This document shows positions 6,155 through 8,549 of a stretch of 8,549 nt of DNA, one piece after another. Source of the stretch: JANSXG01 sp965652425 (GTDB lineage Bacteria; Planctomycetota; Phycisphaerae; Phycisphaerales; UBA1924). The notes under the pieces were generated by a model. It saw only the letters and a list, made by a program, of their open reading frames with translations, did not search any database and had not been told where the DNA came from. The translations under genes and the position numbers were made by a program. The stretch lies in contig CBFGVX010000105.1 of NCBI GenBank assembly GCA_965652425.1, positions 1-8,549 on the forward strand, in the 5' to 3' direction. Each line of letters opens with the position of its first letter. The stretch's first letter is position 1.

Positions 6155-6474
6155 TCACCGAACTCTTGCTGATTCTGCTTCTGGCCGCCTTTCTCGGAAT
6201 CGAGTTGATCCACCGCATACCGTCTCGTCTGCACACACCGCTGATGTCCGGGACGAACGCGATCTCAGGAATCACCATCGTTGGCGCGATCGCGTGTGCA
6301 TCTGTCGAAGGTAGCGTTGCATCGATTCTCGTCGCAGTCGCGCTATTCGCAGCTACAGTGAATGTAGTCGGCGGATATGTTGTCACGAACCGGATGCTCC
6401 GTATGTTCGATGAAGGCGAAGCAGCGAGACGAACTCCCGCAGCAGGTCGATCCGGGGGAGGGATCGGATCATGA
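6151..6474 (+). CDS. pntAB: NAD(P) transhydrogenase subunit alpha part 2 (membrane domain)
   Basis: This 107-residue inner-membrane subunit supplies the alpha-side helices of the proton channel. Three hydrophobic segments are visible at about 3-20, 34-53 and 56-79. The conserved HTPLMSGTNAISGITIVGAI and NVVGGYVVTNRMLRMF signatures of PntA membrane domains are intact. The C-terminal tail after FDEGEAARR is polar and probably cytoplasmic. It overlaps both neighbours by four bases (ATGA at 6151 and 6471), so its translation is coupled to pntAA and pntB. No strong ribosome site of its own is evident. Length is usual for the separate PntAB subunit. Confidence 0.94.
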   Translation: MITELLLILLLAAFLGIELIHRIPSRLHTPLMSGTNAISGITIVGAIACASVEGSVASILVAVALFAATVNVVGGYVVTNRMLRMFDEGEAARRTPAAGRSGGGIGS

Positions 6475-7850
6475 GAGAGACCTGGGCGTTGACAATCGCA
6501 GACGCGCTGATGATTGCGGCCTGCGCGGCATTCATCCTCGGACTCAAACAGATGGGACGCAAGCAGTCGGCAAAGCGTGGAAATCTGCTTTCATCGCTTG
6601 GGATGATGACCGCAGTGGTCGGTGCGCTTCTGCAAACGGAAGCCCACTTGCTCCTAGTAGTCTCAATTGTCGCTGCGGGGACAGTGGTGGGGGTCGCACT
6701 GGCGCTTCGTGTGAAAATGACATCATTGCCGGAGCTCGTTGCGATCTTCAACGGGCTGGGCGGCTTGGCATCCTTGTGCGTCGGGCTCATCGGGTTGTTA
6801 CCCGGCTCAGATCCCTCGCCTGCCGTCCAAGCATTGTCTGCCGCCTCGGTAATCATCGGGGGTATCGCCTTTTCGGGAAGCCTTGTCGCCTACGCGAAAC
6901 TAGCCGGGCACATCGGTGTAGCAGCAGTTACGTTTCCTCTTCAACTCACGTTTAACTTCGCCGCGCTTGTCATTGCTGTTGCTGTCGGTGCGTGGGCGAC
7001 GCTCGGTGATGCTGTAGCAATACACGCCATCGTTCTCGTCGCAGCGTCTCTGATTTTGGGCGTCTTGGGAGTCATTCGGATCGGCGGTGGAGATATGCCG
7101 GTCGTGGTCGCACTACTGAATAGCTACTCGGGTATTGCCGCCGCGCTGGCCGGCACCGCGATAGTAAGCCCTGCACTCATGGTGGCTGGCACGCTCGTAG
7201 GAGCGAGCGGGTTCATGCTCACGAGGGTGATGTGCAAGGCCATGAACAGATCTCTCACGAATGTGCTGTTCGGTGGGTTCGGTGCTAGAAATTTTTCTGC
7301 AAGTACGCGGCAACCCGCAGGCAGCGTAAACCCAATAAGCGTGGAAGACGCCTTCATTATGCTCGAAGCGGCGAGATCCGTGGTCTTTGTCCCGGGCTAT
7401 GGCATGGCAGTCGCGAAAGCTCAGCACGCCGTTCATGAACTCTCGCAGTTGTTGATCTCCAATGGTTGCGATGTCCAGTTCATCATTCATCCCGTAGCGG
7501 GTCGCATGCCCGGCCATATGAATGTGCTTCTTGCTGAAGCGGGCGTGGGCTATGATATTCTGCGAGATCTCAGCGATTTCAATGAATCAATGCAGCTGAT
7601 CGATGTCGCCGTCGTCATCGGTGCGAACGATGTGGTAAACCCGGATGCCAGAGAAGACCCAACCAGCCCTCTCTACGGAATGCCTATCGTCAATGTCGAC
7701 ATGGCTAAGTGTACGATTGTGTTGAAACGCAGTATGGCCACAGGATTTGCCGGTGTGGACAACTCGCTGTTCACGAAGCCCAAGACCAGGATGCTCTTCG
7801 GTGACGCTAGATCGTCCATCACAAAAATCAACGAGCAGTTTGTCGCGTAG
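6471..7850 (+). CDS. pntB: NAD(P) transhydrogenase subunit beta (membrane domain II and NADP(H)-binding domain III)
   Basis: The 459 residues, usual for PntB, comprise an N-terminal hydrophobic half with multiple membrane helices (to about residue 265) and a C-terminal NADP(H)-binding domain. Domain III signatures are complete: VPGYGMAVAKAQH (from 307), HPVAGRMPGHMNV (340-352), GANDVVNP (384-391) and KRSMATGFAGVDN (419-431), where K419/R420/S421 contact the NADP 2'-phosphate in known structures. The linker contains GGFGARNFSASTRQ. The start is supported by GGAGG at 6457-6461 and the ATGA overlap with pntAB. With the two alpha parts it forms the full enzyme. Linked to gdhA, it would supply NADPH to an NADP-using glutamate dehydrogenase, or balance NAD(H)/NADP(H) pools if the dehydrogenase uses NAD; the direction is inference. 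It is the last recognisable gene of the cluster, and no convincing terminator follows. Confidence 0.96.
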   Translation: MRETWALTIADALMIAACAAFILGLKQMGRKQSAKRGNLLSSLGMMTAVVGALLQTEAHLLLVVSIVAAGTVVGVALALRVKMTSLPELVAIFNGLGGLASLCVGLIGLLPGSDPSPAVQALSAASVIIGGIAFSGSLVAYAKLAGHIGVAAVTFPLQLTFNFAALVIAVAVGAWATLGDAVAIHAIVLVAASLILGVLGVIRIGGGDMPVVVALLNSYSGIAAALAGTAIVSPALMVAGTLVGASGFMLTRVMCKAMNRSLTNVLFGGFGARNFSASTRQPAGSVNPISVEDAFIMLEAARSVVFVPGYGMAVAKAQHAVHELSQLLISNGCDVQFIIHPVAGRMPGHMNVLLAEAGVGYDILRDLSDFNESMQLIDVAVVIGANDVVNPDAREDPTSPLYGMPIVNVDMAKCTIVLKRSMATGFAGVDNSLFTKPKTRMLFGDARSSITKINEQFVA

Positions 7851-7925
7851 TCATCTCGATGCGGTCCAGATTCTATTTGCGTCGCAGACGCTGAATTCTG
7901 GTACTCACCGTTCGAATCCTCAGCC

Positions 7926-7942
7926 CCTCCTTTCCAAGGAGG
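7926..7942 (+). repeat. Inverted repeat that can hide a Shine-Dalgarno sequence
   Basis: CCTCCTT (7926-7932) is the exact complement of AAGGAGG (7936-7942), with TCC between. The right arm is a near-ideal Shine-Dalgarno sequence four bases before ATG 7947. Folded as RNA, the ribosome site would be paired in a 7-bp stem. A second small hairpin lies upstream (GCGTC-GCA-GACGC, 7879-7891). This could be translational gating, a protein-binding dyad or chance; the reading frame it serves looks broken. Confidence 0.4.
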
Positions 7943-7946
7943 AATC

Positions 7947-8356
7947 ATGAAGAAGAATCTCGCTGTCCCCCTGCTCAACGGAGCCCTGTTAGCGGTCGCA
8001 ATACACGCCACCGCTATCTCGTCGGTCCGTCGACGCAGTCATACTCGCTGGACAAAGACCGGGGATAGATGCGGATGTGCGAATTCCGCTCTCGTTCGAT
8101 CTCGCCGATACACCCCCAGGCGGTCCGGACAAGCTGGATTACGAACTGGGTCTCGATGCGTCCGTTTATTCTAGACGGGAACCGAATGATCGTGCGCATG
8201 CCGGTTGCTGGTATACCGAGTCTTGAAGGAGGTCAAAAGGCTCAGGATGGTCGGTTGTTCGTCTACGAACTTGATTCCACAGGGGGCCGCAGACCGCGGC
8301 GTGGTCCGATGCATCCGGAAGAAGGCGGAGCGACACGAAGATCGCGGCGGATCTGA
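7947..8356 (+). pseudogene. Probable frame-disrupted gene for a secreted protein (unknown family)
   Basis: The region opens with AAGGAGG and an ATG encoding a signal-peptide-like start (MKKNLAVPLLNGALLAVAIHATA: two lysines, hydrophobic core, A-x-A). The same frame then becomes arginine-rich and stops at 8174. Coding-like sequence appears in the next frame (open 7993-8223) at about 8020-8175, reading IDADVRIPLSFDLADTPPGG and on to LDYELGLDASVYSR. It then appears in the third frame (stop 8354-8356) from about 8175, with MPVAGIPSLEGGQKAQDGRL and LFVYELDSTGG. By hand count about 40 percent of codons begin with G in these segments, against about 10 and 30 percent for the other two frames over the first. 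This fits two frameshifts in one gene, by decay or sequencing error. I do not recognise the family; a short genuine ORF 7947-8174 is the alternative. Confidence 0.4.
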
Positions 8357-8549
8357 CCTGCCGCACCCACCATAATTGGTCTACCCCGGTTGGCAAGACC
8401 TCCCGGGGCGGCCTTGCTTCTGGTTTGAATCTGGTTCTGTATGCCATAACGGCTCTGCAACGCTGGAGATTCGCCCTGTAGCTGAGGTCCGCAACCAGTG
8501 CAAGCCTGAAAACCCACCCGTATCTCGGCTATCATCGCGTTGACTCGTG
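8357..8549. other. No supportable gene at the 3' end of the window
   Basis: Short open frames exist on both strands here, including a 90-codon minus-strand frame starting at 8535, but none shows a recognisable motif, a ribosome site or a clear codon bias. An inverted repeat, CCCCGG and CCGGGG about 13 bases apart near 8393-8417, could form a modest hairpin with no T tract. It may be the tail of the disrupted gene upstream or plain intergenic sequence. Confidence 0.4.

Noticed and set aside
7898..7914. Partial sigma-54-like element (TGGTAC...TTCG) ahead of the disrupted gene
   Set aside because: The invariant GC of the -12 element is not present at the required spacing.
7901..7930. GTTCGAATCC at about 7910-7919 resembling a tRNA T-arm
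   Set aside because: The flanking bases do not form the 5-bp T stem, no acceptor or anticodon stem can be built upstream, and there is no matching 5' half.
8263..8535. Minus-strand 90-codon frame at the right edge
   Set aside because: No ribosome site, motif or codon bias, and it overlaps the plus-strand coding-like signal of the disrupted gene.

Overview
The window is a densely packed, all-plus-strand bacterial segment. It holds a two-component regulatory pair, then a gene cluster for glutamate metabolism and NADPH supply, then a short region that looks decayed. The organism is a bacterium that uses sigma-54 (RpoN): the response regulator carries the GAFTGA sigma-54 contact loop, and a consensus -24/-12 promoter lies just downstream of it. 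GC content is moderate to moderately high. The lineage cannot be fixed from the sequence; a Planctomycetota-like or other environmental Gram-negative bacterium is a guess.

Positions 1-1835 hold the 3' part of a NtrB-like histidine kinase, cut by the window edge, overlapping by four bases a NtrC-family response regulator (receiver, AAA+ and Fis-type HTH domains). The gene-free stretch 1836-2155 looks like a complete sigma-54 control region. It has a terminator-like dyad just after the regulator, a perfect 19-bp odd-centred inverted repeat (2032-2050) at an enhancer-like distance, and a perfect -24/-12 promoter (2102-2117), followed by a well-placed ribosome binding site and gdhA.

Positions 2156-7850 hold six genes in one direction: gdhA (glutamate dehydrogenase), rnk (GreA/FKBP-like RNA polymerase-binding protein), a protein joining a GAF-like sensory region to a nucleotidyltransferase domain, and the three-gene form of proton-pumping transhydrogenase (pntAA, pntAB, pntB). 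gdhA/rnk, pntAA/pntAB and pntAB/pntB overlap by ATGA. The two gaps, 76 and 87 nt, flank the nucleotidyltransferase gene and contain no convincing terminator, so one long transcript from the sigma-54 promoter is possible. Hairpin-forming dyads at the start of rnk and directly after the nucleotidyltransferase stop could set the relative expression of the segments.

The working model, an inference, is that the kinase/regulator pair senses nitrogen or redox state and drives, through sigma-54, a unit that couples reductive ammonium assimilation (or glutamate oxidation) to interconversion of NAD(H) and NADP(H). Rnk and the sensor-nucleotidyltransferase would be accessory regulators.

Positions 7851-8549 contain no intact recognised gene. 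A strong Shine-Dalgarno sequence, buried in a perfect inverted repeat, precedes a signal-peptide-like start. Coding-like signal then moves through all three plus frames, which suggests a frameshifted secreted-protein gene. The last 190 bases show nothing I can support.
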